Origin: Paenibacillus aestuarii
GTDB taxonomy: Bacteria; Bacillota; Bacilli; Paenibacillales; NBRC-103111
Direction of reading: 5' to 3'
Length of the DNA stretch: 64,000 nt
Assembly: GCF_027789125.1 (NCBI RefSeq)
Contig: NZ_JAQFVF010000027.1
Span: forward strand, 1 to 64,000
Shown here one piece after another: positions 24,801 to 32,422 of the stretch (positions are counted from its first letter, which is position 1; each line of letters begins with the position of its first letter). A model generated the notes under the pieces. The model was not told the DNA's origin and searched no databases. It saw only the letters and a program-made list of their open reading frames with translations. A program made the position numbers and the translations under genes.

Positions 24801-25475
24801 AAGACGATCGTCACGAAAAAAGGGCAGCCGATGGCGTTTATGGAGCTGGAGGATCGCATCGATAAAGTTGAGGTCGTCTTATTCCCCGAGACCTGGAAGC
24901 AAGCAGCTCCGCTCGTGCAAAAAGGGAGGCTCGTCCTCGTGCGGGCGAAGCTGCAGCTGCAGGACGAAGACCCGCCCAAGCTGCTCGCGGAGCAGCTTGT
25001 CGCGCTGGACGACCCAGCGGCCGTCCAGCGTCTGCGCCGGCAGCCCGCTCGCGCGGCTGCCCCAGCCCCACGCGCAGCAGCAGCTCAGCCCTCTGCTGCT
25101 GCGCATAAGCGCGCGGCCGGCTCCGCCGCCGGCCAGCCTGCGCCACGGCGCGCCGTTGTTGACTCCGTCAACAACGGGCTCGCGCCGGCAGCTGCTGCCC
25201 GGCCGCCAGCGGCAGGCAGCCCACAAACAGCCGCTGCAGAGCCGAAGGCACAGCGGGTGTTTGTGAAGATTACGGCTGACTGCGAGCAGCCGGATAAGCT
25301 CAACCAGCTTAAAGCGCTGCTTAAGCTGTACACGGGGCCGCTTGCGGTTGCGCTTTTCTACGAAAGCAGCAACAAGCTGCTGGCCCTCAGTGATCAATAC
25401 AGGGTCGATCCTTCCAAGGAGCTGTTCCGCATGATCGAGACGATTATGGGCAAGGACTCCGTGCGAATGAAATAA
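21819..25475 (+). CDS. dnaE: DNA polymerase III alpha subunit DnaE
   Basis: A replicative polymerase of about 1218 aa. The PHP domain starts at once (HLHVHSEYSLLDGAARIEEL), the palm carries PDIDIDFSDERRDEVIDYV with the catalytic Asp residues, and a helix-hairpin-helix and OB fold follow in the last third. In Firmicutes DnaE works beside PolC, extending lagging-strand primers. ATG 21819 is chosen because AGGAGG is 8 bases upstream; earlier in-frame starts have no proper spacing. Between the OB fold and the C-terminal domain lies an unusual Ala/Pro/Arg-rich linker (about 25040-25250) of high GC content. The position between ytrH and the acc genes is conserved in Bacillales. Confidence 0.96.
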   Translation: MSAFVHLHVHSEYSLLDGAARIEELVSQAADLGMTSLALTDHGVMYGAIAFYKACKQRGIKPIIGCEVYITSGSIRTKGSRQEQPIYHLILLAKNHQGYQNLMKLCSIGHLEGFHYRPRIDIEHLAKHSEGLICLSSCLGSEISQHLLHDRNEEAKAAALRYREIFGDDFFLEIQDHGMIEQKKVMQAMIVLSKETGIPLIATNDVHYVREPDHVVQDILICIGTGKTVEDKDRLRMGTSQMYLKNDEEMKRLFAHVPEALANTLEVAQRCELELEFGKSILPKFRPIPEGLTAGQYLQELCHQGLERRYGHESDWLSPEAPLKQQAQARLTYELGVIESMGFSDYFLIVWDFIRFAHEQAIMTGPGRGSSAGSLVAYALGITNVDPLQYKLLFERFLNPERITMPDIDIDFSDERRDEVIDYVVAKYGGEHVAQIITFGTMAAKAAVRDVGRVLNMPYGEVDRAAKMIPNQLGMTLSEALKTSSELKSLVEKQPKTAELLNMAMRVEGMPRHASTHAAGVVISREPLTRYVPLQEGTAQTALTQYTMEHLEAIGLLKMDFLGLRTLSIIERTLNWIQEMEGLSLDLNKLDMNADAVTYDMLSKGDAAGVFQLEGNGVRKVLKDLKPSVFEDIISVLALYRPGPMEFIPKYIAGKHGTMDVVYPHPSLEPILRDTYGIIVYQEQIMQIASSMAGFSLGEADLLRRAVSKKKREVLDEERAHFVKGSLKMGYEESDANHVYDMIVRFADYGFPRAHATAYGVLAFQTAYLKAHFPVYFMASMLTAVMGNHRKVAEYVDECRRMHIAVLPPDVNGSGTVFTPDREGTIRFGLAAIKNVGTHAIDAILSERKQGPFESLLDFCRRVDLRVCNKRVIESLIQGGAFDRLGGHRAQLISVLDETITSATKWRKERDDLQLHLFGFVEEPNWDVEMPEIPQLPASRQLECEKELLGMYISGHPLDAYADVFAELEADKLHELYELPDNSEVIVGGMVVSSKTIVTKKGQPMAFMELEDRIDKVEVVLFPETWKQAAPLVQKGRLVLVRAKLQLQDEDPPKLLAEQLVALDDPAAVQRLRRQPARAAAPAPRAAAAQPSAAAHKRAAGSAAGQPAPRRAVVDSVNNGLAPAAAARPPAAGSPQTAAAEPKAQRVFVKITADCEQPDKLNQLKALLKLYTGPLAVALFYESSNKLLALSDQYRVDPSKELFRMIETIMGKDSVRMK

Positions 25476-25596
25476 ACGGCAATGCCTCCGCATATAAATA
25501 GGAACCCGGTGATTCCGATGGTTCGGGCCTCTCCTTGAGTTGGGAACAGGCTCCGGACCATCTTTCAGCTTCGGGTACCTATGAAGAGGAGGTAGT

Positions 25597-26100
25597 ATGA
25601 TGACTGAACAACACATGGTGCAATTGCTGCAAAGGCGCGGTGTCACGATTGGAGCTATTGCGGAAATCGTCTTCAAGCTTCAGCGGCCTTATAATGATAA
25701 GCTTACGATGGAGGAATGCGAGGATAGCGTCCGGGCGGTCTTAGCCAAGCGTGAGGTTCAATATACGTTATATACGGGGATTGCCTTAGATGAACTTGCT
25801 GAGAAGAAGCTGCTGCCGCAACCGTTGCAAACGATTCTTGAAGCGGATGAACCGCTTTACGGTGTCGATGAAACGTTGGCACTCGGGATCGTTCACGTTT
25901 ACGGGATGATTGGATTGACCAGTTTCGGCTTTTTGGATAAGGAAAAAACTGGAATTATCCGCACCTTGAATGACAACAAGGCAGCGGTGCATGTGTTTTT
26001 GGACGATCTGGTCTGTGGCTTGGCGGCCGCGGCTTCCGCGAGAATTGCGCATCAGAATGAGAACGCGCCGGATTACAGCGATAATTCCCCGCTGGACTAG
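25597..26100 (+). CDS. pgpA: Phosphatidylglycerophosphatase A family protein
   Basis: A 167-aa protein of the PgpA/YutG family, which dephosphorylates phosphatidylglycerol phosphate. It contains the acidic FLDDLVCGL segment and the LYTGIALDELAEKKLL and HVYGMIGLTSFGFLDKEK blocks typical of the Bacillus-type members. These lack clear membrane helices, so the phospholipid substrate is inferred from family only. AGGAGG sits 4 bases before ATG 25597 and 7 before ATG 25600, so the true start may be the second. The gap before it can form a long-range GATGGT/ACCATC pairing but no clear terminator. Confidence 0.8.
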   Translation: MMTEQHMVQLLQRRGVTIGAIAEIVFKLQRPYNDKLTMEECEDSVRAVLAKREVQYTLYTGIALDELAEKKLLPQPLQTILEADEPLYGVDETLALGIVHVYGMIGLTSFGFLDKEKTGIIRTLNDNKAAVHVFLDDLVCGLAAAASARIAHQNENAPDYSDNSPLD

Positions 26101-26260
26101 CCGAATGTTTGTATTGGAGAGAGCTCTGTTGCGGGAAAAATACAAATTATGATATCATTATTCCATTGTGTGTGCCTATGCCTATAGAGGGATTTATGCA
26201 GTCAACGTTGCTAACTCGCACTCATTCAAGTAGTTGCACTTCTTTAGGAGGTTTTTTTAC

Positions 26261-26449
26261 ATGTGGACGGTGATCTATATTGCCCCTACCGCGAAGATTG
26301 CTGATCGTATTAAACAGAGGCTGACGGAGGAAGGATTTCTTGTGCAAGTCCGTGGAATCAGCCTGTCCAAAAACCAGTTTGAAATTCTCGTCCCTGCTGG
26401 GGAAGTTGAAGAAGTGCAGGAAGTGCTAAATACTATTTTACATAGATAG
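26261..26449 (+). CDS. Small DUF2007-like protein upstream of accD
   Basis: A 62-aa cytoplasmic protein, MWTVIYIAPTAKIADRIKQR..., with a beta-alpha-beta-beta-alpha pattern like a ferredoxin-fold signalling or substrate-sensing domain (DUF2007 group). AGGAGG lies 8 bases before ATG 26261, whereas the open frame's earlier ATG 26234 has none. It sits 63 bp before accD and may be co-transcribed. Homologues in this position are sometimes labelled glutamate decarboxylase, for which I see no basis. Confidence 0.7.
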   Translation: MWTVIYIAPTAKIADRIKQRLTEEGFLVQVRGISLSKNQFEILVPAGEVEEVQEVLNTILHR

Positions 26450-26512
26450 TGGATATTGAAGTAGTAACGCGGCTTGTCAGCTACACGATAAAAGCCAAGT
26501 AGAGGTGGAAAT

Positions 26513-27379
26513 GTGTTAAAGGATCTATTTCAAAAACGAAAATATGCGACAATACCATCCGAGCGCACAAAAAGAGAAATTCCCGAAGGTTTAATGAATA
26601 AGTGTCCGAAATGCGGTACGATTCAAACAAGCAAAGAGCTTGAGAAAAACTTGAAAGTTTGTACAGCCTGCGGCTACCATTATCGATTAAACGCGATGGA
26701 ACGCATCCAGATGACACTCGACGAGGGTCGCATTTTCGAATACGACACCGATATGATCTCAGAGGATCCTTTACAGTTTCCTGATTATATAGAGAAGTTG
26801 GAAAAAGCGAAGAGCTCGACATCGCTAAGGGATGCCATCGTTACCGGTGAAGGTACGATCGGTGGGTATCCTGTGGTGATTGCGGCGATGAGCTTTGATT
26901 TCATGGGTGGATCGCTCGGATCCGTTGTAGGCGAAAGAATTACAAGAGCTGTGGAAACGGCGATTCAGAAGAAGTATCCGATTATTATTTATTCCACTTC
27001 AGGTGGAGCCCGTATGCAGGAAAGCATTTTAAGTTTGATGCAAATGGCAAAAACCAGCGCCGCATTATCCAAGCTTAGCGATGCCGGCGGTTTATTTATT
27101 TCGGTTATTACGGATCCGACATTCGGCGGCGTTTCAGCCAGCTTTGCTATGCTCGGAGATATTATTATTGCAGAGCCAGCGGCGCCATTCGGCTTTACTG
27201 GACGCCGTGTTATTGAGCAGACGATCAAGCAGAAGCTCCCAGACAATTTCCAGACGTCTGAATTCAACCTGGAGCATGGTCAGCTCGATAAAGTCGTGAG
27301 CCGTAAAGATATGAGGCCTACGTTAATCAAGCTGTTAGACATGCACGGAGTGAAGGGAGATGCGACCTATGGCGGGTGA
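26513..27379 (+). CDS. accD: Acetyl-CoA carboxylase carboxyltransferase subunit beta
   Basis: A 288-aa subunit that, with AccA, moves the carboxyl group from biotin to acetyl-CoA in the first step of fatty acid synthesis. A four-Cys zinc ribbon lies at Cys31, Cys34, Cys50 and Cys53. The crotonase-like core has [16 protein letters not shown] and [11 protein letters not shown]. It starts at GTG with AGAGGTGG 6 bases upstream. The last 11 bp overlap accA, consistent with coupled, equal synthesis of the two subunits. Confidence 0.97.
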   Translation: MLKDLFQKRKYATIPSERTKREIPEGLMNKCPKCGTIQTSKELEKNLKVCTACGYHYRLNAMERIQMTLDEGRIFEYDTDMISEDPLQFPDYIEKLEKAKSSTSLRDAIVTGEGTIGGYPVVIAAMSFDFMGGSLGSVVGERITRAVETAIQKKYPIIIYSTSGGARMQESILSLMQMAKTSAALSKLSDAGGLFISVITDPTFGGVSASFAMLGDIIIAEPAAPFGFTGRRVIEQTIKQKLPDNFQTSEFNLEHGQLDKVVSRKDMRPTLIKLLDMHGVKGDATYGG

Positions 27380-28343
27380 AATGCCATTTGAACAGCCATT
27401 GGCAGAGTTGAAAAGCAAGATTGTGGAGCTGCGTAAATTCAGCGCAGAGAAGCATATCGACTTTTCGGATGAAATTCGCCGGTTGGAGGAACGTTACGCT
27501 GAGCTGGAGGAAGAGCTTTACGCCAATATGTCTTCGGCAGAGAAGATGCAGCTGGCGCGCCATCCGCAAAGGCCGACGACGCTGGATTATATTCAGTCTA
27601 TTTTTACTGATTTTATAGAGTTTCATGGTGACCGGCTTTACGGCGACGATCTTGCGATTGTCGGTGGTATCGCCAAATTGAATGGCGTTCCGGTTACGGT
27701 TGTCGGTCATCAAAAAGGGAAAGATACCAAGGACAACATTGCCCGCAATTTCGGATGTCCGCATCCGGAAGGGTTCCGCAAAGCGCTGCGCCTTATGCGT
27801 CAAGCTGATAAGTTCAGACGACCGATCGTTACTTTCATCGATACGAAAGGTGCTTTCCCAGGTAATGCCGCTGAAGAGCGTGGGCAAGGGGAAGCGATTG
27901 CCAGAAACTTGCTGGAAATGGCCTCTTTTCGCGTGCCGATCATCTGCGTAGTTATCGGTGAAGGCGGCAGCGGTGGCGCCCTTGCGCTAGGTGTGGGCAA
28001 TAAAGTGTTAATGTTGGAAAATGCCATCTATTCGGTTATTAGTCCGGAGGGGGCTGCTTCCATCTTATATAAAGATGCTTCCAAAGCGTTACATGCGGCA
28101 GAAGCGATGAAAATTACCGCGAACCACATCATGGAGCTCGGCGTGATCGACGGTATCGTTCCTGAACCGAAAGGTGGAGCGCACCGCGACCCGCTGATGC
28201 AAGCGGATTTCATTAAAGAGGCAGTATGGGGACAACTGCAGCCATTACTGAGCATGTCCGAACAGGAGCTGCTCGAGGACCGATACCGTAGATTTAGAGA
28301 CATCGGTAGGTTCACATTTATCCAGGAGGGAAACCATGCGTAA
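27369..28343 (+). CDS. accA: Acetyl-CoA carboxylase carboxyltransferase subunit alpha
   Basis: A subunit of about 324 aa with the [14 protein letters not shown] and [14 protein letters not shown] blocks and the oxyanion-hole glycines of [18 protein letters not shown] 27369 is preferred over ATG 27360: AAGGGAG lies about 10 bases before the former but directly against the latter. It overlaps accD at its start and pyk by 8 bp at its end, so accD-accA-pyk read as one transcript. In Bacillus pfkA lies between accA and pyk; it is absent here. Confidence 0.97.
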   Translation: MAGEMPFEQPLAELKSKIVELRKFSAEKHIDFSDEIRRLEERYAELEEELYANMSSAEKMQLARHPQRPTTLDYIQSIFTDFIEFHGDRLYGDDLAIVGGIAKLNGVPVTVVGHQKGKDTKDNIARNFGCPHPEGFRKALRLMRQADKFRRPIVTFIDTKGAFPGNAAEERGQGEAIARNLLEMASFRVPIICVVIGEGGSGGALALGVGNKVLMLENAIYSVISPEGAASILYKDASKALHAAEAMKITANHIMELGVIDGIVPEPKGGAHRDPLMQADFIKEAVWGQLQPLLSMSEQELLEDRYRRFRDIGRFTFIQEGNHA

Positions 28344-30090
28344 AACCAAGATTGTCTGTACCATTGGACCTGCAAGCGAATCCAAAGAAAACCTGAAAAA
28401 ACTTCTGGAAGCGGGAATGAACGTTGCCCGTCTCAACTTCTCCCACGGGGATTTTGAGGAGCACGGCGCTCGTATCCGCAATCTTCGCGCAGCATGCCAA
28501 GAAACAGGCAAAACCGCAGCGATTTTGCTAGACACCAAAGGACCGGAGATTCGTACCGGCAAATTAAAAGAAGAGCCGATTGAGCTTGTTCAGGACAAGC
28601 ACATCATCTTGACAACAGAGGAGATTCTCGGCGACGCAAATCGCATCTCCGTTACTTATGAGGAACTGCCGCGCGATGTGGAAATCGGATCTACGATTCT
28701 GATCGACGATGGCTTGATCGGTTTGACAGTTGTTGATATTCGCGGCACAGAAATTGAATGCCGAATCGTCAATGGCGGAACGATTAAAAGTAAAAAAGGT
28801 GTCAACGTCCCTGGTGTGAAAATCAGCCTTCCAGGTATTACAGAGAAGGATGCGAACGATATCATTTTCGGTATCGAGCAAGGCGTTGACTTTATCGCGG
28901 CTTCCTTCGTCCGTAAAGCAAGCGACGTTATGGAAATTCGCGAGCTGCTCGAAAGACATAACGCGACACACATCCAAATCATCAGTAAAATCGAGAATCA
29001 GGAAGGCGTCGAGAACTTGGACGAAATTCTTGAAGTTTCCGATGGTCTGATGGTTGCCCGTGGTGACCTCGGCGTTGAGATCCCGGCAGAAGATGTGCCA
29101 GTTGTGCAAAAGCAAATGATCAAAAAATGTAACATCGCCGGCAAACCGGTTATTACCGCAACGATGATGTTGGATTCCATGCAGCGTAACCCGCGCCCTA
29201 CCCGCGCGGAAGCAAGTGACGTGGCGAATGCGGTATTCGACGGTACAGATGCTGTCATGTTGTCGGGCGAAACGGCTGCCGGTAAATATCCGGTTGAATC
29301 CGTGCAAACGATGGCACGCATCGCTGAGCGCGCAGAAGCGGCATTGGAATATAAAGAGATTTTCATTCGTCAAGCACAAGCACAGCAAGTTACTGTAACG
29401 GAAGCTATTTCCCAAGCGGTTGCTAACTCTGCCTTGGAGCTGGGTGCCAAAGCGATCCTGACGGCGACAGAGAGCGGTTATACAGCGAGAATGGTCTCCA
29501 AATACCGTCCGAAGGCGCCGATCATCGCGGTTACTCCGAACGAACAAGTGATTCGCCGTCTATCCCTGGTATGGGGCGTTATTCCAGTATTGGGAACAGA
29601 AGCGAAAACAACGGACGAGCTGTTCAATCTTTCTGTAGATGCCAGCATCAAGTCCGGTCTAGTTAGCCTTGGCGATATCGTTGTTATCACCGCTGGCGTG
29701 CCTGTCGGCCGCTCCGGAACGACGAACTTGATCAAAGTTCACCATGTTGGTGAAATGATTGCCAAAGGTACAGGAATCGGTACACAGACAGCAACGGGTA
29801 AAGTTGTAACAGCCCGCACACCGGAAGAGGCGAATGCCAAAATGGTTGAAGGTGCTGTTCTGGTTACTGTAACGACAGACAAAGAGTACATGCCTGCTGT
29901 TCAAAAAGCGTCCGCTCTTATCACGGAGGTTGGCGGGATCACGTCCCACGCGGCAGTTGTCGCGTTAAGCCTGGGAATTCCGGTTATCGTCGGTGTGGAG
30001 AACGCGGTTAACTTGATCCAAGATGGTACGGAAGTTTCGATCTATCCGGAAGTTGGCGTGATCTATTCCGGACTGGCTCAAGTTCTTTAA
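28336..30090 (+). CDS. pyk: Pyruvate kinase with C-terminal PEP-utiliser domain
   Basis: A 584-aa enzyme making pyruvate and ATP from PEP and ADP. The N-terminus is [13 protein letters not shown], the active-site block [16 protein letters not shown] is present, and [12 protein letters not shown] and ATMMLDSM follow. After the allosteric domain there is an extra domain of about 110 residues with [19 protein letters not shown], the PEP-synthase-like domain found in the long Bacillus-type enzymes. AGGAGGGAAACC precedes the ATG, and a strong terminator closes the operon. Confidence 0.97.
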   Translation: MRKTKIVCTIGPASESKENLKKLLEAGMNVARLNFSHGDFEEHGARIRNLRAACQETGKTAAILLDTKGPEIRTGKLKEEPIELVQDKHIILTTEEILGDANRISVTYEELPRDVEIGSTILIDDGLIGLTVVDIRGTEIECRIVNGGTIKSKKGVNVPGVKISLPGITEKDANDIIFGIEQGVDFIAASFVRKASDVMEIRELLERHNATHIQIISKIENQEGVENLDEILEVSDGLMVARGDLGVEIPAEDVPVVQKQMIKKCNIAGKPVITATMMLDSMQRNPRPTRAEASDVANAVFDGTDAVMLSGETAAGKYPVESVQTMARIAERAEAALEYKEIFIRQAQAQQVTVTEAISQAVANSALELGAKAILTATESGYTARMVSKYRPKAPIIAVTPNEQVIRRLSLVWGVIPVLGTEAKTTDELFNLSVDASIKSGLVSLGDIVVITAGVPVGRSGTTNLIKVHHVGEMIAKGTGIGTQTATGKVVTARTPEEANAKMVEGAVLVTVTTDKEYMPAVQKASALITEVGGITSHAAVVALSLGIPVIVGVENAVNLIQDGTEVSIYPEVGVIYSGLAQVL

Positions 30091-30104
30091 GACAATCAAT
30101 CAGC

Positions 30105-30142
30105 AAGAGTGAAGCGAGAGATTCTCGGCTTCACTCTTTTTT
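30105..30142 (+). terminator. Terminator after pyk
   Basis: AAGAGTGAAGC-GAGA pairs with TCTC-GCTTCACTCTT, followed by six T residues. It ends just before the ribosome binding site of the next gene. Confidence 0.92.
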
Positions 30143-30161
30143 GTACGAGGAGGAAATTGTG

Positions 30162-30680
30162 ATGGAACAAGAGAAGATTTGGCATCATCACCCGCTGCGC
30201 GTGCGCTATGAGGAGACGGATCAGATGGGCGTTGTCTATCATGCCAACTATTTGACCTGGTTCGAGATCGGACGCACGGAGCTTATTCGTGAGCTGGGTT
30301 ACCCCTATCGGAAGATTGAGGAAAAAGGGCTCCTGCTGCCTGTCATCGAGGCTGAAGCAAAATTTAAGAAACCTGCCCGTTACGATGATCTGATCGGCAT
30401 TTATACACGCGTAGGCGAAGCGAGCAGTATTCGCATCGATTTTCAATACGAAATTCGCCTGCTGCCAGAAGGCCTGCAATCGCAACCACTGCCATCGCAA
30501 CCACTGCCATCGCAACCACTGCCATCACAGCAACTGCAAACGCAGGCTGCAGTCAAACCGCAAGGCGAATTGCTCGTTACCGGCACGACACGCCATGTAT
30601 GGGTGAATCCTTCTTGGAAGCCCGTACGTATAGAAAAGGAAGCGCCGGATTTATGGCACTTGTTAACGAAGTATATTTGA
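30162..30680 (+). CDS. YbgC/FadM-type acyl-CoA thioesterase with a Gln/Pro repeat insert
   Basis: About 172 aa. The hotdog-fold start HHPLRVRYEETDQMGVVYHANYL holds the catalytic Asp of the 4-hydroxybenzoyl-CoA thioesterase group. It should hydrolyse acyl-CoA in the cytoplasm; the chain preference is unknown. After residue ~105 there is a low-complexity insert of PSQPL units (30481-30540) placed where normal members have a surface loop. GAGGAGG is 8 bases before ATG 30162. It is followed closely by fxsA. Confidence 0.88.
   Translation: MEQEKIWHHHPLRVRYEETDQMGVVYHANYLTWFEIGRTELIRELGYPYRKIEEKGLLLPVIEAEAKFKKPARYDDLIGIYTRVGEASSIRIDFQYEIRLLPEGLQSQPLPSQPLPSQPLPSQQLQTQAAVKPQGELLVTGTTRHVWVNPSWKPVRIEKEAPDLWHLLTKYI
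30481..30540 (+). repeat. 15-bp coding microsatellite in the thioesterase gene
   Basis: CGCAACCACTGCCAT occurs three times in a row at 30481, 30496 and 30511, then a fourth, diverged unit. It adds five residues (QPLPS) per copy and keeps the frame, so copy-number change would only change loop length. Confidence 0.9.
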
Positions 30681-30692
30681 GGAGATGAAGCT

Positions 30693-31085
30693 ATGCTGCG
30701 ACTGCTTCTCGCTTTATTTATCATCGTGCCTGCGATAGAGATCACCTTCATGATCACATTAGGCCATTTAATCGGTGGGTGGACGACGTTCGCGCTCATT
30801 CTGCTGAGCGGCTTTCTCGGTGTATACTTTGCGAAGCGCGAAGGTCAGAAGGTGTGGGCATATGCCCGTTATGAATGGTCGCAGGGGCAGCTGCCGGCAC
30901 AGCATTTGCTGGATGGAATTTGCATATTTCTAGGCGGAATCTTGTTGATTACCCCGGGTTTTGTCACCGACATATTCGGCTTTTTGCTGGTATTCCCGTT
31001 CACGCGCCCGATCTTCAAAGCGCTGCTATTCACCCTCATTCAAAAGCAAATCCGCAGCGGCCGTATCGGCTTTTTCCGCAAGTAA
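30693..31085 (+). CDS. fxsA: FxsA-family membrane protein
   Basis: A 130-aa protein with three or four membrane helices: LLLALFIIVPAIEITFMITLG, TTFALILLSGFLGVYFAKREG, and the FLGGILLITPGFVTDIFGF core that defines the family. FxsA in E. coli reduces exclusion of phage T7 by the F plasmid; its role in Bacillales is not known. It lies 12 bp after the thioesterase and shares its transcript. Confidence 0.9.
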   Translation: MLRLLLALFIIVPAIEITFMITLGHLIGGWTTFALILLSGFLGVYFAKREGQKVWAYARYEWSQGQLPAQHLLDGICIFLGGILLITPGFVTDIFGFLLVFPFTRPIFKALLFTLIQKQIRSGRIGFFRK

Positions 31086-31128
31086 TAAAAAAGCTCAGTC
31101 TCCTAATCCGAGGAGGCTGAGCCTTTTT
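31086..31128. terminator. Bidirectional terminator between fxsA and ytvI
   Basis: GCTCAGTCTCCT pairs with AGGAGGCTGAGC, flanked by A6 on one side and T5 on the other. The right arm and loop encode the last residues of ytvI, so the ytvI stop lies inside the hairpin. Confidence 0.9.
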
Positions 31129-32239
31129 GTATGTAAGCAGCGATGTCATGGAAGATTCGGGCGCGATAAAAGGCGGAGATGACGACCAAAGACACAGGTC
31201 CGACGATCAGTCCGAGCAGTCCAAACAGCTTGAGTCCGACGAACATGGCAATCAAGGTCGCTAGCGGGTCGAGTCCGACGGAAGAAGCCAGTACTTTCGG
31301 CTCCATAATCTGCCTGGCCACGACAATGACGCCGTAAAGGACGCTTAATCCGATGCCCAGGTAGATGTTTCCTTGAGCGAAGAACACGTAAAGGATCCAT
31401 GGCACCATAACGGCTCCGGTCCCGAGATAAGGCATCAGATCAGCCAGGCCGGTCAAGAGGCCGATTGTAATCGCATAGTCTACGCGCAGCACGAGCAGCC
31501 CGATGATGACGACAAGCGCGGTCAGTGAGACAAGAATCAATTGGGCGCGCAAGTAGCCGAATAAAGCCTTTTGCAGATCATCGCGGATGATGCGGGTAGC
31601 TTTGACAATCGTCTCGGAAAAGAGGTCTTTATACTTGCGGATCAGTTGGTACCAGTCTTTGCTGATGAAAAAAGTAGCCAACAGGACGATGATCGTAAGC
31701 GTAGCGATATTCGGCAAGGAAGTGAGAAAGCGTTTCAGCGCATCGAAAACATAACTGATCACGAACTTACTGACATCAGCGATGGAACCCGCGGTCGAGG
31801 ATAAGTTATTGTTGACCGTCTCCTGATATTTGGGGTTGTTTTCAAAAAAATCGTTGATCCGTTCAATCCATTCCTGAAAGGCGGTTGAGTTAATAAATAC
31901 ATTGAACTGATCCACCCAGCGGTTGATTTGATTCTGCAGTGTATCAGCCAGCGATCCCAGCTCAACGACGATGTTGGCGACGAGTATTGTAACAGCCGTA
32001 ATCATTGCGCTCAAAAACAGCAGCATGGACACAGTGACGGCCAACCAGCGCGGTAGCTTCAATTTAAAATGTAATAAATTTACAAGTGGATTCATGATGA
32101 AAGCAATAAGCCAGCCGAAAATAAAGGGATAAACTAAAGGGGTAATATAGTAGAGGGCTAGCACTATGAGAAGGAAAATCATAGCAACCCATATGCCTCG
32201 AAAAATTTGATGCACCAGGCGAGGATTAAGGATATTCAT
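31103..32239 (-). CDS. ytvI: Sporulation membrane protein YtvI (AI-2E transporter family)
   Basis: About 378 aa with eight membrane segments in the AI-2E/PerM pattern: a hydrophobic pair at the N-terminus, a large outer loop (~60-150) and five C-terminal helices with GLADLMPYLGTGAVMVPWIL and ASSVGLDPLATLIAMFVGLKLFG-like text. In Bacillus it is linked to sporulation. AAGGAGAG precedes ATG 32239, which I take over the upstream ATG 32263. It is convergent with fxsA and divergent from ppk. Confidence 0.88.
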   Translation of the reverse strand: MNILNPRLVHQIFRGIWVAMIFLLIVLALYYITPLVYPFIFGWLIAFIMNPLVNLLHFKLKLPRWLAVTVSMLLFLSAMITAVTILVANIVVELGSLADTLQNQINRWVDQFNVFINSTAFQEWIERINDFFENNPKYQETVNNNLSSTAGSIADVSKFVISYVFDALKRFLTSLPNIATLTIIVLLATFFISKDWYQLIRKYKDLFSETIVKATRIIRDDLQKALFGYLRAQLILVSLTALVVIIGLLVLRVDYAITIGLLTGLADLMPYLGTGAVMVPWILYVFFAQGNIYLGIGLSVLYGVIVVARQIMEPKVLASSVGLDPLATLIAMFVGLKLFGLLGLIVGPVSLVVISAFYRARIFHDIAAYIQKGSASSD

Positions 32240-32312
32240 GGTATTTTCTCTCCTTGCATTCACATATTTTTATTGTAACACGTTCTCTGAACATTGAGGG
32301 AAATTATTCCCC

Positions 32313-32380
32313 TTTACAAATTCTTAACATATGGAATGATGGGCTTTTTCATTGTCGGTCGGGAATAGGCATAGTACAAT
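32313..32380 (+). promoter_or_regulatory. PHO-box-like repeat and promoter of ppk
   Basis: TTTACA (32313-32318) and TTAACA (32324-32329) repeat at an 11-bp interval, the spacing of PhoP boxes (TT[ATC]A[CT]A). A sigma-A promoter follows: TTGTCG (32352-32357), 17 bp, TACAAT (32375-32380). The boxes lie about 58-74 bases before the predicted start, near the outer edge of the usual PhoP-binding region, and only two good repeats are seen rather than four. Confidence 0.45.
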
Positions 32381-32422
32381 AAGAAATAAATGTCGAAAAA
32401 GCAGGTAAATCATGGAGGTTCT

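Noticed and set aside
25476-25596. Possible T-box or riboswitch before pgpA
   Set aside because: A long-range GATGGT/ACCATC pairing exists, but there is no T-box sequence, no terminator T-run and no known aptamer pattern.
26234-26449. Glutamate decarboxylase label for the small gene before accD
   Set aside because: At 62 residues with no PLP lysine motif it cannot be that enzyme; the label sometimes given to this position looks like an annotation error.
28564-29547. 327-codon minus-strand frame over pyk
   Set aside because: It is a mirror of the pyk codon bias, with no start signal or recognisable domain.
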